Below, piece after piece: positions 55,190 through 63,435 of a stretch of 64,000 nt of DNA. Position 1 is the stretch's first letter. Each line of letters opens with the position of its first letter. Source of the stretch: an uncultured Pelagibacteraceae bacterium (GTDB lineage: Bacteria > Pseudomonadota > Alphaproteobacteria > Pelagibacterales > Pelagibacteraceae). Made by a program: the position numbers and the translations under genes. The stretch covers positions 124,001 to 188,000 of the forward strand of contig CACDSY010000004.1 of assembly GCA_902555585.1 (NCBI GenBank), in the 5' to 3' direction. The notes beneath the pieces were generated by a model. It was not told the origin of the DNA. It worked only from the letters and a program-made list of their open reading frames with translations, and searched no databases.

Positions 55190-55198
55190 AAAGAAAAA

Positions 55199-55229
55199 AT
55201 ATGGGGCAGTTATTTTACATGCCCCATAT
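55199..55229. terminator. Perfect 10-bp hairpin, likely bidirectional terminator
   Basis: ATATGGGGCA and TGCCCCATAT form a perfect 10-bp stem around an 11-base loop between the cupin gene (plus) and the small minus-strand gene. An A-rich run precedes it and CTCATTCTTTA follows it. Thus each converging transcript meets the stem and then a T-containing run, which is strongest for the minus strand (ATTTTTTC complement of the A-run). Confidence 0.7.
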
Positions 55230-55242
55230 CTCATTCTTTAGG

Positions 55243-55434
55243 CTAAATTTTTTTAGCCTCTTTCTTTAAGTGACCTAATGTTTCTCCTGAATTTTTTCCA
55301 GATTTGATAACGTATCCACTTGTGCCATTTGCATTAGTTTCTACAGTTTTCAAGTTTCTAAACATAAGTTGATTTAGCCTAGCGTTCTTTGAGCCTCGGC
55401 TAAACGAACTTAATACTCTGTGCATTCTTTTCAT
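55243..55434 (-). CDS. Small basic protein of unknown function (63 aa)
   Basis: The 63-aa product is highly basic and not recognised. It begins MKRMHRVLSSFSRGSKNARL and has NANGTSGYVIKSGKNSGETL later. A strong AAGGAG site lies at the expected distance before its ATG, which supports translation. A second inverted repeat (AGGCTAAA/TTTAGCCT, 55240-55259) overlaps its stop. The upstream leader (55435-55606) holds two hairpins, so regulated expression is likely. Confidence 0.6.
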   Translation of the reverse strand: MKRMHRVLSSFSRGSKNARLNQLMFRNLKTVETNANGTSGYVIKSGKNSGETLGHLKKEAKKI

Positions 55435-55471
55435 ACACTCTCCTTGTTTGTTTTTCCAAAACTCGCTTTTA

Positions 55472-55528
55472 ACCGATGCGATATCGGTCTCTTTTTCACC
55501 ATGAGATATGGTAAATATAATTTACCAT
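55472..55528 (-). promoter_or_regulatory. Leader or operator region with two inverted repeats
   Basis: Upstream of the 63-aa gene, ACCGAT/ATCGGT (55472-55488, 5-base loop) and ATGGTAAA/TTTACCAT (55508-55528, 5-base loop) form two small stem-loops. They could be a structured 5' leader or operator palindromes. No known riboswitch class is recognised. The whole gap 55435-55606 is otherwise AT-rich with no ORF I can support. Confidence 0.4.
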
Positions 55529-55606
55529 TCTAGGAAATTGATTTCAAATTATTAAAATAAATAAAAGATCAAAATGGGTTTTATTAATTATATTTTTAAA
55601 CAAAAT

Positions 55607-56761
55607 TCAAAGAGAATTAAAATGAATCCATTTACTATTATTCTTACTTGACTCAATAACGTTTTCTATAAACTTCATTCCATCAATTCCATCATCAATA
55701 GTGGGGTAACAATTATTTGATTTATCATATTCTTGTTTATTAATATTAGCTGAAAGCTCTTTGTAAACATCACTATAAATATTAGCAAAACCTTCTAAAT
55801 AACCTTCTGGATGACCTTGAGGAATTCTTGTTACATTTTTAGCTTCTTCACTCGTAGCATTACTGCCTCTCGTAATATTTTGAGTAGGGTTTCCAAATTT
55901 TGTATAACTAAGATAATTAGGATCCTCTTGTCTCCATTCTATACCAGCATTTTCTCCATATACTCTTATTTTGAGATTATTTTCGTTTCCAACTGCTACC
56001 TGGCTTGACCATATTGATCCTTTCGCACCTCCTATAAATCTTAGCATTATTTGGGCATTATCATCTAATTTTCTTCCTTCAACAAATGTATGAATATCAG
56101 CCGAAATTTCATCTACCTCTAATCCAGTTATAAACCTAATCAAATTATAGGCATGAGTTCCAATATCACCTATACAACCACCTGCGCCTGACCTATTGGG
56201 GTCGGTTCTCCACTCTGCTTGCTTTAATCCACTATCCTCTGCCTTTGTAGTTAACCAATCTTGTGGATATTCAGCTTGAATAACTCTTAAAGAACCTAAG
56301 TCTCCTTTTTGAACTAAAGACCTTGCATGTCGAACCATAGGATATCCCGTATAATTATGTGTCAAAGCAAATATTAATTTTTTACTTTCAATAATTTTTT
56401 TAAGATCTTTTGCCTCCTCACTAGACATACCAATTGGCTTATCGCAAATAATATGTATCCCTTTTTCTGCAAAGATTTTTGCAATAGGCACATGTAAATG
56501 ATTTGGTGTTACTATTGAAACTACATCAATACCGTCTGGTCTAGAAGACTCTTTCTCTGCCATCTCTTCATAAGTTTTATAGATCCTATCATTTTCTAGA
56601 CCAATATTTTTTCCAGTTTCTTTTGAATTTTCATAGTCAGATGAAAATGATCCCGCAACTAATTCATAGTATCCATCAAGTCTTAAAGCTATCCTATGGA
56701 CACTTCCAATAAAAGCATCTTTACCACCACCAACCATTCCAATGCGTATTTTTCTCCTCAT
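55607..56761 (-). CDS. Gfo/Idh/MocA-family oxidoreductase
   Basis: The 384-aa protein has an N-terminal NAD(P)-binding domain: RIGMVGGGKDAFIGSVHRIA, then IVTPNHLHVPIAKIFAEKGI and IICDKPIGMSSEEAKDL, with the EKP-like motif being DKP here. The substrate-binding half contains GGCIGDIGTHAYNLIRFITG. Such enzymes oxidise or reduce sugars, inositols or sugar acids. It shares one base with the TIM-barrel isomerase gene, and both are divergent from the ABC transporter operon. This points to a sugar/polyol catabolic unit. Confidence 0.93.
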   Translation of the reverse strand: MRRKIRIGMVGGGKDAFIGSVHRIALRLDGYYELVAGSFSSDYENSKETGKNIGLENDRIYKTYEEMAEKESSRPDGIDVVSIVTPNHLHVPIAKIFAEKGIHIICDKPIGMSSEEAKDLKKIIESKKLIFALTHNYTGYPMVRHARSLVQKGDLGSLRVIQAEYPQDWLTTKAEDSGLKQAEWRTDPNRSGAGGCIGDIGTHAYNLIRFITGLEVDEISADIHTFVEGRKLDDNAQIMLRFIGGAKGSIWSSQVAVGNENNLKIRVYGENAGIEWRQEDPNYLSYTKFGNPTQNITRGSNATSEEAKNVTRIPQGHPEGYLEGFANIYSDVYKELSANINKQEYDKSNNCYPTIDDGIDGMKFIENVIESSKNNSKWIHFNSL

Positions 56762-57816
56762 TAATTAATGCCAAGCATTTTTTTATTTGCTTCATGGTCA
56801 GCACCACTACCTGCAAAATCATCGAAAGCTTTTTCTGTTGTATTAATTATATGATTTTTAATAAATACTGCTCCCTCTCTTGCTCCATCTTCTGGATGTT
56901 TAAGACAACATTCCCATTCAAGAACTGCCCAACCATCGTAATCATATGAAGTTAGTTTTGAAAATATAGATTTAAAATCAACTTGCCCATCCCCAAGTGA
57001 TCTAAATCTACCAGCTCTATTTACCCATGATTGAAATCCACCATACACACCTTGTTTTCCAGATGGATTTAACTCAGCATCTTTAACGTGAAACATTTTT
57101 ATCTTCTCATGATAAATATCAATATGAGCTAAATAATCTAGATGTTGCAGAACATAATGACTTGGATCAAAAAGCATATTACATCTTTTATGATTACCAA
57201 CTCTTTCTAAGAACATTTCAAAAGTCACACCATCATGAAGATCTTCACCTGGATGTATTTCATAACATAAATCAACTCCATTATTATCAAAGTGATCAAG
57301 AATAGGCTTCCATCTTTTTGATAATTCATCAAATGCATTTTCAATTAACCCTTCAGGTCTTTGTGGCCAAGGATAAACATAAGGCCAAGCAAGTGCTCCT
57401 GAAAAAGTTACATGTTTATCTATCCCTAGACTGTTTGACGCCTTTGCAGCCATCATTAATTGATTTACTGCCCATTCTTGTCTGGCTTTTGGATTTCCTC
57501 TAACTTCAGGTGCAGCAAAACCATCAAAAGCAGTATCATAAGCAGGATGCACTGCAACAAGTTGACCTTGAAGGTGAGTTGATAATTCCGTAATTTCTAA
57601 ATTGTGTGATTTAGCAATTCCTTTAACCTCATCACAATATTCTTTACTTTCAGATGCTTTTTTTAAATCTATTAATCTACTGTCCCAACTAGGAATTTGT
57701 ATACCTTTGTAACCAATGGAAGATGCCCATTTACAAATATTATCTAAAGAATTAAATGGTGCTTCTTCACCTACAAATTGTGCTAGGAAAATTGCAGGAC
57801 CTTTTATTTTGTTCAT
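56761..57816 (-). CDS. Sugar phosphate isomerase/epimerase-like TIM barrel protein
   Basis: The 351-aa AP endonuclease 2/xylose isomerase-like TIM-barrel protein shows IEN-type metal-ligand features: FDNNGVDLCYEIHPGEDLHD, NMLFDPSHYVLQHLDYL, KIKMFHVKDAELNPSGKQG, and GDGQVDFKSIFSKLTSYDYD then AVLEWECCLKHPEDGA. The Glu, Asp, His, Glu set would bind a divalent metal. Such proteins isomerise or epimerise sugars or inosose derivatives. It is the first gene of the minus-strand pair. Confidence 0.92.
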   Translation of the reverse strand: MNKIKGPAIFLAQFVGEEAPFNSLDNICKWASSIGYKGIQIPSWDSRLIDLKKASESKEYCDEVKGIAKSHNLEITELSTHLQGQLVAVHPAYDTAFDGFAAPEVRGNPKARQEWAVNQLMMAAKASNSLGIDKHVTFSGALAWPYVYPWPQRPEGLIENAFDELSKRWKPILDHFDNNGVDLCYEIHPGEDLHDGVTFEMFLERVGNHKRCNMLFDPSHYVLQHLDYLAHIDIYHEKIKMFHVKDAELNPSGKQGVYGGFQSWVNRAGRFRSLGDGQVDFKSIFSKLTSYDYDGWAVLEWECCLKHPEDGAREGAVFIKNHIINTTEKAFDDFAGSGADHEANKKMLGIN

Positions 57817-57880
57817 AATTCACCTTTCTCTTCAATTTTTCACATAAACTAATTTTTACAAAAAAAATACTAGCAGGCAC

Positions 57881-57900
57881 AAGTCATCTTGGATAGACTT
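57881..57900. promoter_or_regulatory. Possible operator palindrome
   Basis: Exactly 20 bases with outer half-sites AAGTC and GACTT and partly matching interior (ATC/GAT) lie in the gap between the isomerase gene and the transporter operon. Size and place fit a LacI/GntR-type operator controlling both divergent units. The match is imperfect and no regulator gene is nearby. Confidence 0.3.
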
Positions 57901-57934
57901 ATATTAATAATAATAACAATAAGAGGGAAAAAAA

Positions 57935-59239
57935 ATGAAAAAAATAATGATTTTATTATTTGTATCTCTATTCTCTTTTTCTGTAAATTCTAATGCTAAG
58001 TCAATTACATTAGGTTGGGCTGCTTGGGACCCTGCTAATGCTTTACAAGAACTTACCAAAGAGTTTACTGCAGAGACAGGAATAGATGTCAACTTCGAAT
58101 TTGTGCCATGGCCAAATTTTGCAGATCGTATGCTGAACGAACTTAACAACAAAGGTAAAACTTTTGACTTGTTAATTGGTGACTCACAATGGATTGGTGC
58201 TGGTGCAGTTTACGGACACTACGTAAAATTGAATGACTTCTTTGATAAAGAAGGCATTTCAATGAATGATTTCTCACCTGCAACAGTTTATGCATATTCA
58301 ACTTGGCCTAAAGGAAGTGAAAACTATTATGCATTACCAGCTATGGGAGACGCATTAGCTTGGGCTTATAGAAAAGACTGGTTTGATAGACCAGAACTTA
58401 ATTCTGAGTTCAAAAAGAAACATGGTTATGATCTAGGAGTTCCTGCGAATTGGAATCAATTACATGATATGTGCTCATTCTTCCAAGGAAGAGAAATTGA
58501 TGGTCAAAAAAGATATGGTGCAGCCATTAATACAGAACGTGGATCTGAAGGTATTACAATGGGTGTTACAGCTGCAATGTATGCATGGGGTATGGAATAC
58601 GAAAATCCAAATAAACCATATGACATGGAAGGATTTTTCAATTCTCCTCAAGCAGTAGAAGCTGTAGAGTTTTACAGAAAATTATATGAAGACTGTGCAC
58701 CTCCAGGACACTCTGATGCTTATATGGTAGCAAACTTAGATGCATACAAATCAGGACAAGTTGCATTCCAAATGAACTGGTATGCTTTTTGGCCAGGTGT
58801 TTCTAAAGAAGATAGCGACGGAAGAGTCAGTGGTTTTTTTGCAAATCCAAAACAAAACGTAGCTGCTGCCACATTAGGCGGTCAAGGTATATCTGTTGTT
58901 AAATATTCAGATAAACAAGATCTTGCATTGGAATATATTAAATGGTTTGCAAGACCAGATGTACAGCAAAAATGGTGGGATTTGGGAGGATATTCATGTC
59001 ATAATGATGTTCTAAATTCACCATCTTTTCCAACGTCTACAGTTTATGCACAAGGTTTCTTAGACTCAATGGGGATAGTCAAAGATTTTTGGCAAGAACC
59101 AACATTTGTTGAGTTAATGTTACCTATGCAGGAAGCTATTCATGATTATGTTGTTAACGGAAAAGGTACTGCTAAAGGTGCTTTAGATAAAATCATTGAA
59201 GAGTGGGTTGAAGTATTTGAAGCAGACGGCAAACTTTAA
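57935..59239 (+). CDS. ABC transporter substrate-binding protein, sugar/polyol family 1
   Basis: The 434-aa protein has a signal peptide (MKKIMILLFVSLFSFSVNSN) and a family-1 solute-binding fold: LGWAAWDPANALQELTKEFT, TFDLLIGDSQWIGAGAVYGH, YYALPAMGDALAWAYRKDWF and GRVSGFFANPKQNVAAATLG. It is tryptophan-rich, as are sugar and polyol binders. The first gene of the transporter operon, it is followed by a terminator-like hairpin that should make it more abundant than the permeases. Confidence 0.92.
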   Translation: MKKIMILLFVSLFSFSVNSNAKSITLGWAAWDPANALQELTKEFTAETGIDVNFEFVPWPNFADRMLNELNNKGKTFDLLIGDSQWIGAGAVYGHYVKLNDFFDKEGISMNDFSPATVYAYSTWPKGSENYYALPAMGDALAWAYRKDWFDRPELNSEFKKKHGYDLGVPANWNQLHDMCSFFQGREIDGQKRYGAAINTERGSEGITMGVTAAMYAWGMEYENPNKPYDMEGFFNSPQAVEAVEFYRKLYEDCAPPGHSDAYMVANLDAYKSGQVAFQMNWYAFWPGVSKEDSDGRVSGFFANPKQNVAAATLGGQGISVVKYSDKQDLALEYIKWFARPDVQQKWWDLGGYSCHNDVLNSPSFPTSTVYAQGFLDSMGIVKDFWQEPTFVELMLPMQEAIHDYVVNGKGTAKGALDKIIEEWVEVFEADGKL

Positions 59240-59268
59240 CAATACTATTTGAAGATATAAAAAAAAGG

Positions 59269-59295
59269 AGGGGGGATATAATCTCCCCTTTTTTT
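59269..59295 (+). terminator. Terminator/attenuator hairpin after the binding-protein gene
   Basis: GGGGGGAT and ATCTCCCC pair perfectly with one G-T wobble around a 3-base loop, extended by an A-T pair and followed by seven T. This is a good intrinsic terminator 30 bases past the solute-binding-protein stop and 15 bases before the permease start. Partial termination would lower expression of the downstream genes relative to the binding protein. Confidence 0.8.
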
Positions 59296-59309
59296 GTTAA
59301 AAAAATCAT

Positions 59310-60209
59310 ATGAGCGTTAAAAAAAAATTTAAAGGACTATCTGATAAAGCTGTAGCGTGGCTTTTTATTGGCCCTTCTGTATTTCTTTTATTAGCAATAA
59401 ATATTTATCCTTTGATTTACGCAATAAGAATGTCTTTCACAAATTTTTATGCAAATAAAATTGGAAGAGAACCACAATTTGTTGGTTTAAAAAATTATAT
59501 AAAAGTTCTTAATAAAGAAGCCATATGGGAAAAAATGCAGGTTACGGCAAACTTTATGTTTTGGACTTTGTTACTTCAGGCAGTAATAGGTCTAGGTTTA
59601 GCTTTATTATTAAATAGGAAATTTAAAGGTAATGAATTGTTAACTACCTTAATAGTGTTGCCAATGATGTTATCACCTGCTGTTGTGGGTGTGTTTTGGA
59701 CTTATCTTTATAATCCTCAAGTAGGTTTGTTTAATTATGTTATTAATTTTTTCCACGATTTTGGAAGTTTTGATATGATTGGATCAAGTGTGCTTGCGCC
59801 ATGGTCAATAGTTATTGTTGATACTTGGATGTGGACACCTTTTACAATGTTAATTTGTTTAGCTGGTCTAAGATCTGTTCCAAATTATTTATATGAAGCG
59901 GCAGAAGTCGATAGAGCTAGTAAATGGCAACAATTTATTTACATCACATTACCATCTGTATTACCATTTTTATTGTTGGCATTATTATTTAGGGGAATTG
60001 AGAATTTTAAAATGTTTGATATGGTCGTCGAACTTACATCCGGTGGCCCTGGGTCAGCTACAGAGCTCGCCTCAATCAATTTAAAAAGAGAAGCATTTGA
60101 AAAATGGAAAACCGGTTATAGTTCAGCTTTTGCAGTTATTCTTTTTGTAACGATTTTTGGTTTTGGAAATGTTTATGTAAAAGTAATGAATAAGATAAAG
60201 GAACGCTGA
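59310..60209 (+). CDS. ABC transporter permease, sugar/polyol type (first)
   Basis: The 299-aa permease (MalF-like) has about six helices and the EAA loop YEAAEVDRASKWQQFIYITL. Before the EAA loop, SIVIVDTWMWTPFTMLICLAGLRSVPN is conserved. It overlaps the second permease gene by one base. Substrate is unknown, but two permeases and two ATPases suggest a polyol or sugar importer. Confidence 0.94.
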   Translation: MSVKKKFKGLSDKAVAWLFIGPSVFLLLAINIYPLIYAIRMSFTNFYANKIGREPQFVGLKNYIKVLNKEAIWEKMQVTANFMFWTLLLQAVIGLGLALLLNRKFKGNELLTTLIVLPMMLSPAVVGVFWTYLYNPQVGLFNYVINFFHDFGSFDMIGSSVLAPWSIVIVDTWMWTPFTMLICLAGLRSVPNYLYEAAEVDRASKWQQFIYITLPSVLPFLLLALLFRGIENFKMFDMVVELTSGGPGSATELASINLKREAFEKWKTGYSSAFAVILFVTIFGFGNVYVKVMNKIKER

Positions 60210-61153
60210 TGGATACATCTAGATCATATTTAGAACCTTCGTCGTTTTCAAAGAAACTCGCTGCTACAATTATTATTGTATATACAGTAATAACGTTAAT
60301 TCCTATTTCTTGGATGGTGATGACCAGCTTCAAGAATGTAAATAGTGCAATTTCTTATCCACCTGAAGTATTTTTTGAACCATCATTAGAAGGATATGTT
60401 AATTTGTTTACTAATAGATCAAGACAATCTCAGGAATATCTTGACTCACTGCCACCACCAGAAAATTGGTATGAAGAATTAGTTAGAAGTAGAGAGATGG
60501 TTATAACAGGACCATCAAAATTTTTAGGAAGGTATTCAAATTCAATGATAATTGGATTTGGTTCAACTTTTGCATCTGTATTTTTGGGTGCCTTAGCAGC
60601 GTATGCCTTTTCAAGGTTTAGAGTTCCATTAAAAGATGATTTATTATTTTTTATTCTCTCTACTAGGATGTTTCCACCAATTGCCGTGGCTGTTCCAATA
60701 TTCATTATGTATAGAAAATTGGGTCTGGGGGATACTCACCTTGGAATGATCATATTATATACAGTCGTAAATTTAAGTTTAGCGGTGTGGCTGTTAAAAG
60801 GATTTATGGATGAAATTCCTAAAGAATATGAAGAAGCAGCTATGATTGATGGATATTCTAGACTTCAAGCATTCTTTAAAGTTGTTCTTCCACAAGCAAT
60901 GACAGGTATAGCTGCAACAGCAATCTTTTGTATGATTTTTTCATGGAATGAATATGCATTTGCAGTTTTACTTACCCAATTTAATGCACAAACAGCTCCA
61001 CCATTTATACCTACAATTATAGGAGAAGGTGGTTTGGATTGGCCTGCAATTGGAGCTGGCACAACTTTATTTTTATTACCAGTAATGATTTTTACAATTA
61101 TTTTAAGAAAACATCTTTTAAGAGGTATTACTTTTGGAGCAGTGAGGAAATAA
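60209..61153 (+). CDS. ABC transporter permease, sugar/polyol type (second)
   Basis: The 314-aa permease (MalG-like) has the EAA loop YEEAAMIDGYSRLQAFFKVV and SMIIGFGSTFASVFLGALAAYAFS in the first half. An extra periplasmic segment around residues 60-100 (SRQSQEYLDSLPPPENWYEE) is longer than in MalG. It shares one base with both neighbours. It pairs with the permease at 59310. Confidence 0.94.
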   Translation: MDTSRSYLEPSSFSKKLAATIIIVYTVITLIPISWMVMTSFKNVNSAISYPPEVFFEPSLEGYVNLFTNRSRQSQEYLDSLPPPENWYEELVRSREMVITGPSKFLGRYSNSMIIGFGSTFASVFLGALAAYAFSRFRVPLKDDLLFFILSTRMFPPIAVAVPIFIMYRKLGLGDTHLGMIILYTVVNLSLAVWLLKGFMDEIPKEYEEAAMIDGYSRLQAFFKVVLPQAMTGIAATAIFCMIFSWNEYAFAVLLTQFNAQTAPPFIPTIIGEGGLDWPAIGAGTTLFLLPVMIFTIILRKHLLRGITFGAVRK

Positions 61154-61344
61154 TGCAAGAAGAGAGGTCATTAATGAGAAAAATATTTAGAAGAGTTTAC
61201 TGGGAAAATTTGTCTACAGTATTAATTTTACTTGGAGTTTTCATGCTGTTACAGCCATTTGCAATGTGGATGTATACTTACTCATTTATTGTAATTTTAG
61301 TTGGAACTATAGGTTTCGTAATCACAAGTCACTTTCCGGATTAA
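61153..61344 (+). CDS. Small membrane protein of the transporter operon
   Basis: Starting at ATG 61153 (overlapping the permease stop), the gene encodes 63 aa with a basic N-terminus (MQEERSLMRKIFRRVYWENL) and two hydrophobic segments (about 21-37 and 42-59). It ends one base before the ATPase gene. Some sugar/glycerol ABC operons carry a small integral membrane protein in this place, and this may be an accessory subunit. The role is unknown. Confidence 0.65.
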   Translation: MQEERSLMRKIFRRVYWENLSTVLILLGVFMLLQPFAMWMYTYSFIVILVGTIGFVITSHFPD

Positions 61345-61345
61345 T

Positions 61346-62428
61346 ATGTCTCAAATTAAAATATCAAATTTACAAAAATCATTTGGAGATTTTACTGCAG
61401 TAAAAAACTCAAATTTAACAATTAATGATAAAGAGTTTTTTGTTTTGCTAGGCCCATCTGGATGTGGAAAAACAACAACTCTTAGAATGATTGCTGGATT
61501 AGAGTTACCAACATCAGGAGAAATTTACTTAGGCGAAGAAGAAGTTGGAATGTTGAGAGCATCTGAGAGAGATATTGCATTTGTTTTTCAATTGTTCGCA
61601 CTTTATCCACATATGAACGTAAAAAATAACTTATCTTTTCCTCTTAAAATGCAGGGTTATAGCAGAAGTGAAATTAAAACTAGAGTTGAGGAGGCAGCAA
61701 AACTTTTAAGAATTGATCATATTTTAAACTCCAGTATTTCATCTCTATCTGGTGGAGATAGACAACGTGTAGCTCTTGGTAGAGCTTTAGTTAGAAGGCC
61801 AAAAGCATTTTTAATGGATGAGCCTTTAGGTACTTTGGATGCTGAATTTAGAGAATTAATGTGTTTAGAACTCAAGAAATTACATATCGATATTGGCGCT
61901 ACCACTGTTTATGTAACACATGATCAACTAGAGGCAATGTCATTAGCTGATCGTATTGCTGTAATGGATGGTGGTGAAATCTTACAGGCTGATGAACCTG
62001 CAGTAATCTACAATAAACCAGCAACTAAATTTGTAGCGTCATTTATTGGCTCTCCTGGAATGAATTTCATAAATATTGATCAAGGCATTTCAAATGAACA
62101 ATCGACTTTAAATATAGAGGGAACAAATTTTAACATACCTAAACAGTATGAAATATCAAAAAGTAAAAAAAACTCATTTGGTATTCGTCCTGAAAATTTA
62201 TCTCTTACTAACGAGGGTGGTCTTAAAGGTTCGGTATTTGGGGTTGAATATTTAGGTTCAAGAAAAATTGTAACGGTTAAAACTAATTTTGGAGAAATCA
62301 AAGTAAAAACTAATATTTCAACAAGTGTTAAAATCAATGAAAACGTTCAAATAAAACCTTCTAATAATAACATAATTATTTTTGATGGTGAGACTAACAG
62401 ATCTCTTAAAAGTGAGTTTATGAATTAA
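61346..62428 (+). CDS. ABC transporter ATP-binding protein, UgpC-like (first)
   Basis: The 360-aa ATPase has Walker A GPSGCGKTT (36-44), signature LSGGDRQRVALGRAL, Walker B AFLMDEPLGTLDAEF and a TOBE-like C-terminal domain. In the Q-loop region, FVFQLFALYPHMNVKNN, a Leu sits where Ser/Asn is usual. It pairs with a second, different ATPase encoded directly after it (one-base overlap), which implies a heterodimeric motor as in glycerol-type GlpST systems. Confidence 0.94.
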   Translation: MSQIKISNLQKSFGDFTAVKNSNLTINDKEFFVLLGPSGCGKTTTLRMIAGLELPTSGEIYLGEEEVGMLRASERDIAFVFQLFALYPHMNVKNNLSFPLKMQGYSRSEIKTRVEEAAKLLRIDHILNSSISSLSGGDRQRVALGRALVRRPKAFLMDEPLGTLDAEFRELMCLELKKLHIDIGATTVYVTHDQLEAMSLADRIAVMDGGEILQADEPAVIYNKPATKFVASFIGSPGMNFINIDQGISNEQSTLNIEGTNFNIPKQYEISKSKKNSFGIRPENLSLTNEGGLKGSVFGVEYLGSRKIVTVKTNFGEIKVKTNISTSVKINENVQIKPSNNNIIIFDGETNRSLKSEFMN

Positions 62429-63435
62429 TGGCAAAAATAGAATTAAAAAATTTATCTAAAACCTATAATAAAAAAATTGAGGCCTTGCATGATATAAATT
62501 TTACCATTGAGGATGGACAGTTTTTTGTTTTATTAGGCCCATCTGGTGCTGGAAAAACTACTACATTAAGATGTATTGCTGGATTAGAGAAAATAGATAA
62601 TGGAAGTATTTTATTTAATGATGAGTCTGTAACTGAAGATCAACCAGCTTCAAGAGATGTTTGTTTTGTATTTCAACAATACTCTTTATATCCTCACTAT
62701 AGTGTTTATGAAAATTTAGCATTCCCTTTAAGATCTCCAATGAGAAAATTACCTGAAGAAGAAATAAAAACTAAGGTTGAGAGTATTGCGAGCATGTTAA
62801 AGATTTCAAATAAACTAAATAATAAAGCTACACAATTATCCGGTGGGGAGATGCAAAGAGTTGCAATAGGTCGCGCATTAGTTCGTGAGCCAAATTTATA
62901 CTTAATGGATGAACCTCTGTCATCTTTAGATGCTAAATTAAGAGAGAGTCTTAGGGTTGAGTTAAAAAATATTCAAACTAATCTAAATTCAACAATACTT
63001 TATGTTACACATGACCAAGCAGAAGCAACCACTTTAGCAGATAAAATTGGAGTTTTAAAAGAGGGTCATTTAGTACAAATAGGAACTCCCGAAGAGATAT
63101 ATGAAAATCCAAATTCTATATATGTTTCGCAAAGATTGGGATCACCAAAAATCAATATTCTCCCTGGGAAATTATTTGGAATGGATGATGTACCTACATT
63201 TGGAATAAGACCTGAAAATATTACAATAGGAACTGGTAACTACTCAGCCAAAATTATTTCAATTGAAAATCTAGGTTCAGAAACCGTAGTTGCTTTAAAT
63301 TTTAAGGACCAAGAAATACTAGTGTCAATTCAAGGTAACTATAAATCATCAATAAATGAGACAATTAATTTTGACATGAATAATGAAAAAGTTTTAAGAT
63401 TTGATCAAAAAGGAAATAGAATTTATGAGCGTTAG
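62428..63435 (+). CDS. ABC transporter ATP-binding protein, UgpC-like (second)
   Basis: The 335-aa ATPase has Walker A GPSGAGKTT (37-45), signature LSGGEMQRVAIGRAL, Walker B LYLMDEPLSSLDAKL and a C-terminal regulatory domain. The Q-loop (FVFQQYSLYPHYSVYENL) is standard. It overlaps the preceding ATPase gene by one base and the DhaL-like gene by eleven, so the catabolic gene is co-expressed with transport. Confidence 0.94.
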   Translation: MAKIELKNLSKTYNKKIEALHDINFTIEDGQFFVLLGPSGAGKTTTLRCIAGLEKIDNGSILFNDESVTEDQPASRDVCFVFQQYSLYPHYSVYENLAFPLRSPMRKLPEEEIKTKVESIASMLKISNKLNNKATQLSGGEMQRVAIGRALVREPNLYLMDEPLSSLDAKLRESLRVELKNIQTNLNSTILYVTHDQAEATTLADKIGVLKEGHLVQIGTPEEIYENPNSIYVSQRLGSPKINILPGKLFGMDDVPTFGIRPENITIGTGNYSAKIISIENLGSETVVALNFKDQEILVSIQGNYKSSINETINFDMNNEKVLRFDQKGNRIYER

